DNA of 64,000 nt from Methanosarcina siciliae T4/M (GCF_000970085.1 NZ_CP009506.1:4154001-4218000); one strand, 5' to 3'; numbered from the stretch's first letter, positions 1 through 9,312 are shown. Numbers and translations: made by a program. The notes: a model not told the origin generated them from the sequence alone.

Positions 1-1
1 C

Positions 2-484
2 GGAATTCCTCAGAGGGATATCGGGAATGACGACGCAAAGCCCTATACCATAATTGACCAGGTAGATGTCCTTGAAGAGACCGGAGCACTGGGAGATGCC
101 TTAAGTTCATTCCTGCTTGTCCTTGCTTTAGTCTCACTATTCGTGGGTTCGATAGGGATCATGAATATCATGCTCGTAACAGTTACCGAACGCACGAGAG
201 AAATAGGGATAATGAAGTCCGTAGGGTATAGCAGTTCCAATATTCAATCCCTTTTTTTGCTTGAATCAGTGATGGTAAGCGTCTTTGGGGGCCTGATGGG
301 AACCGCAATCGGGGGGTTCGGAGCCTACATTATTGAAGAAGCCCTCAAACTTCCACCGGTATTTCCTTTCAAGCTGATTGAAATCGGAATTATGGTTTCG
401 GTTCTTGTAGGTGTGGGAGCAGGACTGTATCCCGCAAGGAAAGCCGCAAACATGAATCCTGTGGATGCTTTAAGATATGAGTAA
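2..484 (+). CDS. MacB/FtsX-type ABC transporter permease, 3' part
   Basis: This is the C-terminal 160 residues of a membrane permease; the reading frame is open to the left edge, so the 5' part lies outside the window. Three hydrophobic segments are visible (a first one before GIMNIMLV, then one after IQSLFLLE, then LIEIGIMVSVLVGVGAG), and the protein ends with GLYPARKAANMNPVDALRYE, the typical end of MacB/FtsX permeases. The family uses ATP hydrolysis by a LolD/MacB-type ATPase for mechanotransmission or export across the cytoplasmic membrane. The ATPase and a secreted COG1361 protein follow on the same strand, so the three probably form one exporter. A 412-nt spacer separates it from the ATPase, so co-transcription is uncertain. 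A decayed copy of this same 3' region lies at about 5341-5595. Confidence 0.88.
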   Translation, partial: GIPQRDIGNDDAKPYTIIDQVDVLEETGALGDALSSFLLVLALVSLFVGSIGIMNIMLVTVTERTREIGIMKSVGYSSSNIQSLFLLESVMVSVFGGLMGTAIGGFGAYIIEEALKLPPVFPFKLIEIGIMVSVLVGVGAGLYPARKAANMNPVDALRYE

Positions 485-896
485 AGGGCTTTGTTCAAAG
501 AAATGACCTTAGATCTTCATATTTTCTTTTTTTTAGCATCCTTTAAATTTTCATAGTCCAGTTGTTCTGATGCCAGTTTTTGTATCCCAATTTTTCTTTC
601 AAGATTTTTTCCAGCTCTTTAGCTTTTTTTATCATATCAACTAACACAAAATAAGGAAATAGAAATGTTCATACTCACCATAAAGCCCCACTCAAACATG
701 GAAGCAGAACTAAAAAAGAATGAAAACCCTAAAAAACTGGATGTTGAGAACTAATTCTTTTGCAGATTTTAGATTATAAAAATAAATAGATAACAAACAT
801 TTTAAAGCTTGAAACCAAGAAATATTGATATTGTGTAGCATTCAGTGGAATAGTATACATAAAGAATAATATATTTAAAATTAGAACAATGGCAAA
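485..896. other. Spacer between permease and ATPase
   Basis: AT-rich spacer. It holds one 29-codon ORF (665-754) with a weak AAGGA upstream, which I do not call as a gene. An ATATTTAAA box at 871-879 is a plausible TATA element for the ATPase gene; it would place transcription start close to the start codon. Confidence 0.5.
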
Positions 897-1805
897 GTGG
901 ACATGAAAACTGAAATACTCGATCATGAAGTTTCTTCTCCCGAAAATACAAATCCGAAAGCAGGCAGAAGTAATGGAAATGAAGAAAAAATGCCCCAGGA
1001 AGAAAGCTTGCTCGCCTCTGATGAAACTCCAGATAGAGGAAACTCAGATGAAGAGCGCATTAAGTGCGAACTACCCCGTTCCAGTCGCCCGGAAAGAGAT
1101 GTAGGAGGAGGAAATCCCCACAAAGGAACCCCGATAATAGAGGTAATCAATGTAAAAAAGAGTTATACTCTGGGAGATATGGAAGTCCCAATTCTCCATG
1201 AAATCAACCTTACAGTATGGGAAGGAGAGTTTCTTGCTATAATGGGCCCCTCAGGTTCAGGAAAAAGTACCCTTATGAACCTTATAGGTTTTCTTGACAG
1301 ACCTACGGAAGGGAAGATCGTAATTAAAGGGCTTGATATCAATACATTATCCGATAAGGAAGTTGCCAGGCTAAGGGGGCTTGAAATAGGCTTTGTATTC
1401 CAGACATTCAACCTGATCCCAAGGCTTACAGCTCTTGAAAATGTAGAATTGCCGACCTACGCCAACACAAGAGAAGGAGTGGATACGCGTAAGAGGGCAA
1501 AAGACCTTCTTAAAATGGTAGGGCTTGAGGACCGAATGCACCACAGGCCAGGGGAACTTTCGGGAGGACAATCGCAAAGAGTGGCAATTGCCAGAGCTCT
1601 GATCAATGACCCTGCAATCCTCCTTGCGGATGAACCTACAGGAAACCTTGACTCAAAAACAGGCTGCGAAATTCTCAGCATGTTTACCGGACTTAATGAA
1701 GGTGGCAGGACTATCGTAATGATTACGCATGACCCTGAGATTGCAAAATATGCTGACAGAATAGTACTCGTAAAAGACGGAATAGTCCAGAATAATTCGG
1801 AATAA
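897..1805 (+). CDS. MacB/LolD-type ABC transporter ATP-binding protein
   Basis: A 302-residue ATPase that should power the neighbouring MacB-like permease. Visible motifs: Walker A GPSGSGKST (about residues 117-125), signature LSGGQSQRVAIARAL (about 220), Walker B ILLADEPTGNLD and the switch histidine in MITHDPE. The first 80 residues before IIEVINVKKSY are unusual: acidic, polar, low complexity and absent from ordinary LolD/MacB ATPases. The listed start is GTG at 897; ATG at 903 is equally possible and would be nearly leaderless given the ATATTTAAA box at 871-879. Neither has a clear Shine-Dalgarno. The core could also start later, but no good ATG exists just before it. Function as ATPase is firm; substrate is unknown. 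Confidence 0.9.
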   Translation: MDMKTEILDHEVSSPENTNPKAGRSNGNEEKMPQEESLLASDETPDRGNSDEERIKCELPRSSRPERDVGGGNPHKGTPIIEVINVKKSYTLGDMEVPILHEINLTVWEGEFLAIMGPSGSGKSTLMNLIGFLDRPTEGKIVIKGLDINTLSDKEVARLRGLEIGFVFQTFNLIPRLTALENVELPTYANTREGVDTRKRAKDLLKMVGLEDRMHHRPGELSGGQSQRVAIARALINDPAILLADEPTGNLDSKTGCEILSMFTGLNEGGRTIVMITHDPEIAKYADRIVLVKDGIVQNNSE

Positions 1806-1985
1806 ACCGGAATAATTCTGAACAGACCAGAATGATTGGGAAAATGAGCTGGAATTATCTTGAAATAAATCAGATAATTCATGATTCTACATAATACCCC
1901 GACAGGATGCTCAGAATAATCCAGAGTAATCCAGAACACCCTGAACAATTAAGTTTCTAAATTTAATCAATCAGGATGGATAAAA

Positions 1986-3239
1986 ATGAGAGGACAAAAA
2001 ATCCCAATTACTTTTATTGTTATATTCATGCTTTTAGTTTCATTTATTTTTGCAGCCCCGGCTTCCGCGGCGACTGCAAGTGCAAACCTGAAAGTTACAA
2101 TAGTTGAAACAAACCCTTACCCTGCTAAAATAGGGCAGTATCTGGACCTGACAGTCCAGGTAGAAAACGTAGGTAGAGAACGAGCAGAAGATGTTGATAT
2201 AGAAATAGTCCCCGAGTATCCATTTTCCCTTGATACCGAGGAAAACGCAGTGCAGAATATAGGAGCTCTTGCTCCCGACAAATTTGCATCCAAAGAGTTT
2301 CACCTTTTCGTGGACAAGAACGCTCAGAAAGGGGTCAGGACAATTGACATCCGGACAAGGATCGATAAATCAAACCCCTGGAGTGAAAAAACTGTTGATA
2401 TAAGGATAGGGACTGAGACCTTTGACAGCAAAGGAACCGTTGAGCTTGCGGAAATCGTTTATTCTCCCGAAGTCTTTATGCCTGGAGATAGGGGTACTGT
2501 TACGGTAACTCTAAAAAATACAGCTACCACACCCACAGTTACCATCGATGGAAGCGACTACGATACCAATGCCAGAATCCAGGCTGCAGTTTTGAGGCCT
2601 CTGTCTGAAGAAGTAATTGTGCTTGACGCACCCTATGAAGAGATGGGGCTTCTTGGTCCGGGAGACAGCATCAAACTAACATTTAACGTTATGGTTTCCG
2701 AGGACGCAAATGAGGGGACACACAACCTTGAACTTGCAATTGAAGGCAATTCTTTTGACTACAACAGCCGGAAGAATATTCCGCTTGAAGTTGACTCTTC
2801 GAATGTAAAGGTCATCCCTTCAAAGCCACTTAAACTGGTAAACGGCGAAGCTACCCTCGAGTTAGATGTAGCAAACACCCACCCCAATGAGCTTAACTCT
2901 GTCAGTATAAAACCTGAAGCTGAAGATGTAAATTTTTATCCCGCCGAATATTTCATCGGGCCCATGGATGCTGATGAACTTTTCACAATAGAGTTTGATG
3001 CTATAGCAGATCCGGCTTCGGAAAACATAGTAGGGGACTCTGAACCGATAAACCTCAGCCTTTCTGCAAGTTACAGCAACGGCATAAACAAACACGAAAA
3101 CCTGGTAAGCAATCTTCGCATTCAGCAGATTGAGGAAAAGGGAGGCAGTTCAGGCCTGATTGTAACTGGTATCCTGCTTGTCGCCCTTGTTGCCGGAGGA
3201 GGAATTATTTACAGAAAAAGGCAACAGAAAAACAAATAA
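1986..3239 (+). CDS. Secreted COG1361 (S-layer-related, CARDB-like) membrane-anchored protein
   Basis: A 417-residue exported protein. Residues 1-29 form a signal peptide ending near APASAATA. The body is a series of Ig-like beta domains of the COG1361/CARDB type, with the recurrent phrase on extracellular 'conflicting vector' repeats such as YPAKIGQYLDLTVQVENVG. A C-terminal transmembrane helix (GLIVTGILLVALVAGGGIIY) is followed by a basic tail, so the bulk should face outside. In Methanosarcina such proteins are commonly encoded next to MacB-like permease and ATPase genes, as here, and probably act as the extracytoplasmic partner, in the place MacA occupies in bacteria; that role is inference. 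ATG start with modest upstream purines. No cysteine-rich or enzymatic motif is visible. Confidence 0.8.
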   Translation: MRGQKIPITFIVIFMLLVSFIFAAPASAATASANLKVTIVETNPYPAKIGQYLDLTVQVENVGRERAEDVDIEIVPEYPFSLDTEENAVQNIGALAPDKFASKEFHLFVDKNAQKGVRTIDIRTRIDKSNPWSEKTVDIRIGTETFDSKGTVELAEIVYSPEVFMPGDRGTVTVTLKNTATTPTVTIDGSDYDTNARIQAAVLRPLSEEVIVLDAPYEEMGLLGPGDSIKLTFNVMVSEDANEGTHNLELAIEGNSFDYNSRKNIPLEVDSSNVKVIPSKPLKLVNGEATLELDVANTHPNELNSVSIKPEAEDVNFYPAEYFIGPMDADELFTIEFDAIADPASENIVGDSEPINLSLSASYSNGINKHENLVSNLRIQQIEEKGGSSGLIVTGILLVALVAGGGIIYRKRQQKNK

Positions 3240-3524
3240 ACATGCTGAAGAACCCGGGAGTACAGGCAGCACCAACTGCACTCTACCTTTACAGCCATGG
3301 TTCTTTTTGCAGGATTTTTTAATTTCAGCTTGGTTTATTAAGTAGCTGGGATTCCAAATATAAATATGATTTTCTGATTTCCAGCTTGATTTTTCCTGGT
3401 TTTCAATTTAATTTCTGGATTTCAATTCCCGGTTTCAGGGAGTAAAGTCCTTTTTTTTCAATTTTTTCCCTTTAAGTGAAGGGTTATTCTTTTTCGGTTT
3501 ATTCTCCGGAAGAGGGGTATTTTC

Positions 3525-4865
3525 CTATTCTGCCGGAAGGGTAAAGGTAAATGTGCTTCCTTTTCCGACCTCCGAATCAACCCAGACCTTCCCGCCGTGA
3601 AGATCTACGAAGTTCCTGACAATATATAACCCCAGACCTGCACCCCCGTACCCGCGGGCTGCGGAAGAATCGGCCTGTGTAAAGGGCATAAATATCTTTT
3701 CGTGGCTATCCTTTGAAAGTCCTATTCCGGTATCCGAAACCTTGACCTCAAGAACCCCTTCTTTTTTGCAAGCGCTGATGATAACCTTTCCTTTAGCTGG
3801 AGTGAACTTTATGGCATTACTGACCAGATTGTACAGGATCTGCCTGAGCTTTGTGATATCAGCCCGAACATTTCCCACAGAAAGATCTATATTCAGCTCA
3901 ACAGTTATCCTCTTAACCGAAGCAGGCGAGAGGAGACTCATTCTCACTTCCCCTATGAGGCTTGCAATGTCCACATCCTCATATTTGAGGGTCTTTTCCC
4001 CGGCTTCAAGCCTTGAGATGTCAAGCAGGTTGTTAATAATTTCCAGCAGATTTTTTCCGCTAATCAGGATGTTGTTAACATACTTTGACTGCTTTGTATT
4101 CAAGGGTCCGAAAGCTCCTTCCAGCAGCAGGTCAGAAAAGCCTATTACCGAATTGAGAGGAGTCCGAAGCTCATGGCTCATATTCATAATGAAATTGTTT
4201 TTTGCCCTGTTTGTGGCTTCAGCATCTTTTTTTGCCTCCAGGAGAGTGATTTCCAGCTCTTGTCGTCCAGTTACATCGCAGGTATTCACCAGGTATTCCC
4301 ACTTGCCCTTTCTGTTAACCAGAACACCTTTTTCCTCCACCAGCTCAAGAAGTGCGCTGCCTGATAATTCTTCAAGCGGGAAAGTGCAAAGGAATGTGAA
4401 GTTTTTTCCATTACCCTGACTGATATCTTCGAGGATATTTTCTAACCCTCCAAAGCAGGTTTTGAAGGAGTTTTCGATCCCTTTAACATCGAGATTCGTT
4501 CTGAACCCGGAAAAGCCTTCAGAAAGGGATTTCCCGATCCCCTCTTCCAGAAGTTCTTTTACTGCAGATTCAAACAGAAGGTTACTTTCAGAAAGTGTGC
4601 CTGCCGGCATAATCTCCAGATGAGATGAAGTGATATATTTCCTTACATCTACTCCTTCTTTTTCAAGTTCTTTTTTTGCATTTTCAGCTGCCAGCGAATC
4701 CGGGACTATCCAGAGGCAGAACTCTCCCCTTTCAATTCCTTGTTTGAAATAGGCAACAAGCAGTTCTGTCAGTTCATCGATATCGCTATATACGGCAGAG
4801 AGCTGGGCACTCTGTGGAATGCTTGAAAAAAGTTCGGGGTGTTTGTCAGTATTTTTTATCAGAAT
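3525..4865 (-). CDS. Cytoplasmic MEDS-domain sensor histidine kinase
   Basis: The first ATG is at 4610, but the same frame stays open upstream to a TGA near 4935 and encodes the first half of a MEDS (methanogen/methylotroph DcmR sensory) domain, including the stretches LVAYFKQGIERGEFCLWIVP and EGVDVRKYI. A GGAGGGGG Shine-Dalgarno (about 4869-4876) sits 6 nt before ATT (4865) and 9 nt before CTG (4862), with no ATG, GTG or TTG available, so a non-canonical start is proposed. After the MEDS domain come a HisKA H-box (MNMSHELRTPLNSVIGFSDL) and a HATPase_c domain with N box (NLVSNAIKF), G1 (DTGIGLS) and G2 (GAGLGLYIV). No transmembrane segment or receiver domain is visible, so it is a soluble kinase whose signal and regulator are unknown. 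If ATG 4610 is used, the sensory domain would be truncated. Confidence 0.85.
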   Translation of the reverse strand: MLIKNTDKHPELFSSIPQSAQLSAVYSDIDELTELLVAYFKQGIERGEFCLWIVPDSLAAENAKKELEKEGVDVRKYITSSHLEIMPAGTLSESNLLFESAVKELLEEGIGKSLSEGFSGFRTNLDVKGIENSFKTCFGGLENILEDISQGNGKNFTFLCTFPLEELSGSALLELVEEKGVLVNRKGKWEYLVNTCDVTGRQELEITLLEAKKDAEATNRAKNNFIMNMSHELRTPLNSVIGFSDLLLEGAFGPLNTKQSKYVNNILISGKNLLEIINNLLDISRLEAGEKTLKYEDVDIASLIGEVRMSLLSPASVKRITVELNIDLSVGNVRADITKLRQILYNLVSNAIKFTPAKGKVIISACKKEGVLEVKVSDTGIGLSKDSHEKIFMPFTQADSSAARGYGGAGLGLYIVRNFVDLHGGKVWVDSEVGKGSTFTFTLPAE

Positions 4866-4935
4866 ATTCCCCCTCCGTGTGTTGTGTAATAGTGCACCTT
4901 TCAGCGCACATTCAGGATTTTGAATGGGGTATCAA

Positions 4936-5340
4936 GCATAGGTTTTAGAGCTATAAATGACAACTTTCAGCACCTTAAATCCGATTTAAAGTGCCTGGAA
5001 AATATATCTAAAATTTTTAAAGTGAAATTTCATTTTTGTCTATTATTTCATCTTAACTTTCAATATTTCATACATATGCTTATATTTTCTATCATATAAC
5101 ATTAGCATATATAAGAAATGTTCTAATTTTCAATGTTAGAAAGTTCACCAGGTTTTTAACCCTTCTGTCACATCAGAGTACTCTGGAATAAAGTACCCAT
5201 AGACATATATATTTTCTTCCGAAAATAAGCTATTATTTTTTTCCAACAATGGGATATTATATTTGTACATTGATATTTACTTGGGTATATTGGAACATTA
5301 ATAGCTTTCAGGATATATTTACACATTAATCCCTGCTGAA
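4936..5340. other. AT-rich spacer upstream of the kinase
   Basis: No gene is visible. The segment is strongly AT-rich with several TATA-like runs, including one near 4997-5015 that could serve the minus-strand kinase gene. Confidence 0.4.
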
Positions 5341-5595
5341 TTTTCTTGTTGCAGTAGCTCTCATCTCCCTGCTTATGGATTCGATAGGGATAATGAACAT
5401 AATGCTTGTTACGAGTACTGAACGCACCAGAGGAATAGGGTTCATGAAAGCCCTTGGACTACCTTTCCTGTATCCCGGTTACGTCTTCGAGATAGAGGTT
5501 TTCGTTGCAGCCATGGCATAGGAGTTGCAGCTGGAGTTTATCCGGCAAAAAAAGCGGCCAAACTGGCTCCTGTGGATGCGTTGAGACATGAGTGA
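5341..5595 (+). pseudogene. Remnant of a MacB/FtsX-type permease
   Basis: Translation from about 5348 reads VAVALISLLMDSIGIMNIML then STERTRGIGFMKALG, closely matching the intact permease at the window start. The frame then meets a TAG near 5520, and the family's terminal segment (GVAAGVYPAKKAAKLAPVDA, then LRHE and TGA at 5595) continues in another frame. About 45 codons between the two pieces are missing and there is no start region. It is therefore a 3' fragment with a frameshift and an internal deletion. It probably derives from duplication of the exporter locus. Confidence 0.8.
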
Positions 5596-5640
5596 AAACA
5601 AACCTTGAAGAATTAGATTTTGTAGTTGGATTTAAAATTT

Positions 5641-5707
5641 GAACAGAGAGTTCGAGTAGAGAGTTTGAATAAAGAGTTCGAATAGAGAGCTTGAATAGAG
5701 AGTTCAG
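5641..5707. repeat. Degenerate short tandem repeat
   Basis: Four to five imperfect copies of a roughly 16-nt unit related to GAGAGTTCGAATAGA lie directly downstream of the permease remnant. The remaining spacer to 5996 shows only a TATA-like run near 5821-5836 that could serve the following flavoprotein gene. Confidence 0.6.
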
Positions 5708-5996
5708 GAATTTCCCTTTTCAGTGTATTTTACTCCTTTCATTTTGTTTCTTTTAGTGGAGTAGATTTTTACTCAAACGTTTTTTGCCCTCATCCGTAAA
5801 GGCATTTATATCCTGGGAAATTATATTTAATATATAACTGCAAAAACCGGAATACTAATTACAGATCGGGAGAATACGCGTAGAAAATACATTTCTTAAC
5901 TTGTTCTTCCGCAGCTTCGGAAAGGACATTCTATAAGGAGGATTCAAATAAGCGGATTCAAATTTTTGCTTATGAAGCTTTGTGGAGGATGAAAGA

Positions 5997-6605
5997 GTGG
6001 AAACCGGAGAGAAAAAAGCCATTGGAGCCAGGAATTTCCTTTATCCTATGCCCACTACCCTTGTGGGAGCCGATGTAAAAAGAAAGCCAAACTACCTTAC
6101 AGTTGCTTTTTGCGGAATCGTTCAGGCAAGTCCTCCGATGATTGCAGTTACCCTGGGAAAAATGCACTATACAAATGAAGGAATCAGAGAAAACAATTGC
6201 TTCAGCGTAAATATCCCTTCCAGATATATGGTTGAAATTACGGATTACTGTGGCATAGTCTCCGGGAAAAAGACAGACAAATCCTACATCTTCAAAACTT
6301 TCTACGGAAAGCTTGAAAAAGCTCCAATGATCCGGGAATGCCCTGTAAACCTCGAATGTCGGCTCGTGGATACCCTGGACTTCGGCGGGACTAACGAGGT
6401 TTTCATCGGCGAGATTGTGGAGAGTTATGCAGAAGATCAATATCTCTGTAATGGAATCCCCGATATAGAAAAAATCGAACCGATCGTCTTTTCCATGTAC
6501 GATAATAACTACTGGGGAATCGGGGAGCATCTGGGCAGAGCCTGGTGTGTGGGAAAAAAATTCAGTGAAAACACTAATGATAACAAAAACGAGAATAATA
6601 GTTAG
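5997..6605 (+). CDS. Flavin reductase-like (FMN-binding split barrel) protein
   Basis: A protein of about 202 residues of the flavin reductase-like domain family (DIM6/NTAB type), which binds FMN and commonly reduces it with NAD(P)H. Recognisable parts are the N-terminal FLYPMPTTLVGADVKRKPNY, the central SPPMIAVTLGK region and NCFSVNIPS. I place the start at GTG 5997 because GGAGG (5984-5988) lies 8 nt upstream; GTG 5982 is an alternative that would overlap the Shine-Dalgarno. The next gene, an FMN-dependent oxidoreductase, follows 116 nt downstream on the same strand, so the two may share a redox role. Exact substrate unknown. Confidence 0.85.
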   Translation: METGEKKAIGARNFLYPMPTTLVGADVKRKPNYLTVAFCGIVQASPPMIAVTLGKMHYTNEGIRENNCFSVNIPSRYMVEITDYCGIVSGKKTDKSYIFKTFYGKLEKAPMIRECPVNLECRLVDTLDFGGTNEVFIGEIVESYAEDQYLCNGIPDIEKIEPIVFSMYDNNYWGIGEHLGRAWCVGKKFSENTNDNKNENNS

Positions 6606-6721
6606 AAAGAAAGCTCTCTTTGCAGCTGCCGATAAAGGATTTGGGGAATAATTTTGAATTTTGGGCCGGGAGAAAACGGCTCACAAGTTTGACTTTTCCG
6701 AGGGAAACAGGGGGTTGTTAT

Positions 6722-7450
6722 ATGAAAGTGACAGTGTTCAGCGGGAGCCATAAGGGCAGGGAAGGAAACACCCTCATTATGGTTGAGGAGTTTCTGAAAG
6801 GAGCAGAAGAAGCCGGAGCGGAAACTGAGAATATTATCCTTTTCGAAAAGAAAATCAGGTACTGCACGGGAAAATTTGAGTGCTGGCTAAAAACTCCCGG
6901 GGAGTGTATCATTCGAGACGATATGGACGATCTGCGTGCCAGATTTATGGCCTCGGATATCGTAGTCTTTGCATTCCCTGTGTATTTTGATAATGTTCCT
7001 TCTGTAATGAAAGTTTTCATAGATAGGCTTTTACCTCTTCTTCTGCCTCACTTTGAGGAGGACGAACAGGGCAAATACAGGCATTCCAAACGTTATGAAA
7101 AGTATCCGAAATTCGTTGTGATTTCAAATGCCGGGCTGCCCGGGCAGACAAATTTCGAGGTAGTAAGTCTTTATTTCAAGCGGCTGGCAAGAACTTTTCA
7201 CACCGAACTGATTGCAGAGATCTACAGGGGAGAAGGGGAAATTTTCAGGGGCCAGAAAAACATCATGCTAAAACCTTTGATTGGCAAATACAAAAAATTG
7301 CTCCGATCTGCCGGAAAAGAGATTGTTGAAACCCAAACAGTTTCTGAAAAAACAATAAAAGATATGGAGAAACCAATCGTTCCTCCAAGCCTGTACATAA
7401 AATTCGGAAATGAGGAGTGGGATCGACTTAGAAGCGAATATCAGAAATAA
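6722..7450 (+). CDS. Flavodoxin-fold NAD(P)H-dependent FMN oxidoreductase
   Basis: A 242-residue protein of the NADPH-dependent FMN reductase/iron-sulfur flavoprotein superfamily. The N-terminus has the beta strand and phosphate loop MKVTVFSGSHKGREGNT, which binds the FMN phosphate. A cysteine-containing loop, CTGKFECWLKTPGECI, sits where Isf-type proteins carry their cluster or redox cysteines, but the spacing is not the compact CxxCxxC of Isf, so cluster binding is doubtful. VFAFPVYFDNVPSVMKVFIDR is the typical second half of the flavodoxin core. The open frame extends to 6620, but ATG 6722 with GGGGGTT upstream is the natural start. The C-terminal 80 residues are less conserved. Confidence 0.82.
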   Translation: MKVTVFSGSHKGREGNTLIMVEEFLKGAEEAGAETENIILFEKKIRYCTGKFECWLKTPGECIIRDDMDDLRARFMASDIVVFAFPVYFDNVPSVMKVFIDRLLPLLLPHFEEDEQGKYRHSKRYEKYPKFVVISNAGLPGQTNFEVVSLYFKRLARTFHTELIAEIYRGEGEIFRGQKNIMLKPLIGKYKKLLRSAGKEIVETQTVSEKTIKDMEKPIVPPSLYIKFGNEEWDRLRSEYQK

Positions 7451-7575
7451 GAAAAAGAAAAGAAGTGAAAAGAAGAACAAAATAAAAGAAGTGAGGAAAT
7501 AAGGAAAGAAAAGGCAAAAGACAGTAAGAAAAAAGAAAAATAAGAAGAAAGGAGCTCGGAGTAGAACCTCTAAAT

Positions 7576-9312
7576 TTACTGGGTTTCCGGCTTGCCTTCG
7601 ACAAGGTCTTCCAGGCTGTGTTCCATGTAAGGGGCATTGCTCCTGTTGATCAGCTCCTGGCAGACTTCAGCAGGCTTTGCATCCATTACAAGAGCCCCGT
7701 TTTCGATCAATACCGCTCTGTGGGCAACTTCCCGGACGAAGTCCATGTGGTGGCTCACAAGTACAATGGTCGTGCCAAAACGTTCATTGATCCTTTTTAA
7801 GGAATTTGTTACGTCCCTGAGAGTTACAGGGTCGAGGTCCCCGAAAGGTTCGTCAAGCATAAGGTATTCGGGAGATGTTGCAAGGCTCAGGGCAATAAAA
7901 GCCCTGACGTGTTCTCCTCCACTTATCTGGTAAGGAGTTTTATCAAGGACTTCCATCGGCAGGTCAAGGGCTTCGAAGACCGGCCTTGCGTAGGCATCGA
8001 CATCAGTTACCGGAATAGCCGGGAAAAGTTCGAAGTAAACCGTGTCATTGAGGTTCAGTTCCCTGAGTGCGGTAGTCTTTTCTTCTTCAGGCATATCGGG
8101 AAGACGGTAGATAGTATCCAGAGTCTCATCCAAAAGCCCCATTTCCCTGGCTTTATTTCTCGCGTATTCAATTGCACCCTGTTTTTTCATGCTCAGTCTG
8201 AAGCGGATCTGTTCCCGGACAGTGGAATTTACGGACATTGAGAATTCCTGGTTCATAATGCTCATAATCCGCCTGAGTTCCATGCGCTTTTTGCTGTACT
8301 CGGTAACATCCACCCAGTCCCCGTTGCATAAATACTCGACTGATCCGCTTTTTGGCTTGACAAGCCCTTCCATCAACTTCATAATGGTTGTCTTTCCGGC
8401 TCCTGAAGGCCCGATAAATGCCAGAATCTCTCCCCTGTCAACATCCAGAGAGAAATCTTTGATGTTGAGGACTTCCCCCATCCGGATAATGGAATAGCGC
8501 TTGGAGATGTCCCTTACCTTAATGCAGGTTTCCCTAGTTTCGGGTTCGGAAAGCTCTTTCCTTGGTTTCATGTCATGAAGGAAGTTTTTAAGAACCAGGG
8601 CAGGTTCACCATCAGCTGCGATTTTTCCGCTTTCGAGGAAGATAAGCCGGTCTGCAAGATAGGCATGGATTTCAGGGAGGTGGGAGACCACTATGATCGG
8701 GATATTCAGTTTTTCTTTCAGGCTCTTTATGACATCAAGGACCTCCTGCTTGGTATCCGGCCCTGTCATTGTTACGGGCTCATCCAGGAGGAGGACTTTC
8801 GGCTTTGCGGCAAGCTGTCTTGCCATTACAACTCTCTGCTTTTCTCCCCCGCTGAGGAGATTGGTCGAGTGGAGAGCTTTGTGTTCCAGCCCTACAAGCT
8901 TCATGTACTCCATCGCCTCGGCAAAGAGTTCGTCATACTCCTGATTCTCGTTGTGAGGAAGGGCTTCATGCCCTACACGAAGGTAATTCAGTTTCCTTAT
9001 GATGTTTTCTATTGCAGGGCCGTTCCATAGTCCGAAATTTCGCTGGAGGTGTATTGCAGTTACACTTTTCAGGAGCAGCTCTCCTTCAAGTCCCGATTCA
9101 GGAGTTACAGTTTCTCCATCAATTTCCACGGTTCCTTCATCAAAAGGCTCAACCCCCCGGATAATACGGAGAAGAGTCGATTTCCCGCTTCCGCTTCGAC
9201 CTGTGATTCCGAGAATCTCTCCGTCCTCCACCATGAGGTCGATATGATCCAAAACCCTTCTTTTTTCGGAACGTACCTCATAATCCTTTACCAGATTGGA
9301 AATCCTGAGCAT
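7576..9312 (-). CDS. AtwA-like protein with two ABC ATPase domains (MCR activation component A2 paralogue)
   Basis: A 578-residue protein with two fused ABC ATPase domains and no membrane segment. Domain 1 has Walker A GRSGSGKST, signature LSGGEKQRVVMARQL and Walker B VLLLDEP; domain 2 has GPSGAGKTT, ISGGEHVRAFIALSL and YLMLDEPFGDLDP. It resembles AtwA, the ATP-dependent component A2 that helps reductive activation of methyl-coenzyme M reductase, which is also encoded here at 42943-44556. Unlike that one it lacks the CxxC...CxxC zinc-ribbon insertion in domain 1, and its first Walker B continues with VTMTGPD instead of TGTLDP. ATG 9312 is preferred because AGAGGT precedes it; 9318 and 9339 are alternatives. 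Its true substrate is unproven. Confidence 0.85.
   Translation of the reverse strand: MLRISNLVKDYEVRSEKRRVLDHIDLMVEDGEILGITGRSGSGKSTLLRIIRGVEPFDEGTVEIDGETVTPESGLEGELLLKSVTAIHLQRNFGLWNGPAIENIIRKLNYLRVGHEALPHNENQEYDELFAEAMEYMKLVGLEHKALHSTNLLSGGEKQRVVMARQLAAKPKVLLLDEPVTMTGPDTKQEVLDVIKSLKEKLNIPIIVVSHLPEIHAYLADRLIFLESGKIAADGEPALVLKNFLHDMKPRKELSEPETRETCIKVRDISKRYSIIRMGEVLNIKDFSLDVDRGEILAFIGPSGAGKTTIMKLMEGLVKPKSGSVEYLCNGDWVDVTEYSKKRMELRRIMSIMNQEFSMSVNSTVREQIRFRLSMKKQGAIEYARNKAREMGLLDETLDTIYRLPDMPEEEKTTALRELNLNDTVYFELFPAIPVTDVDAYARPVFEALDLPMEVLDKTPYQISGGEHVRAFIALSLATSPEYLMLDEPFGDLDPVTLRDVTNSLKRINERFGTTIVLVSHHMDFVREVAHRAVLIENGALVMDAKPAEVCQELINRSNAPYMEHSLEDLVEGKPETQ

Noticed and set aside
665..754. 29-codon ORF before the ABC ATPase gene
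   Set aside because: Too short, weak upstream AAGGA, lysine/asparagine-rich; chance is likely in this AT-rich spacer.
3742..4419. 225-codon plus-strand ORF opposite the histidine kinase
   Set aside because: A shadow of the kinase, whose motifs are on the minus strand.
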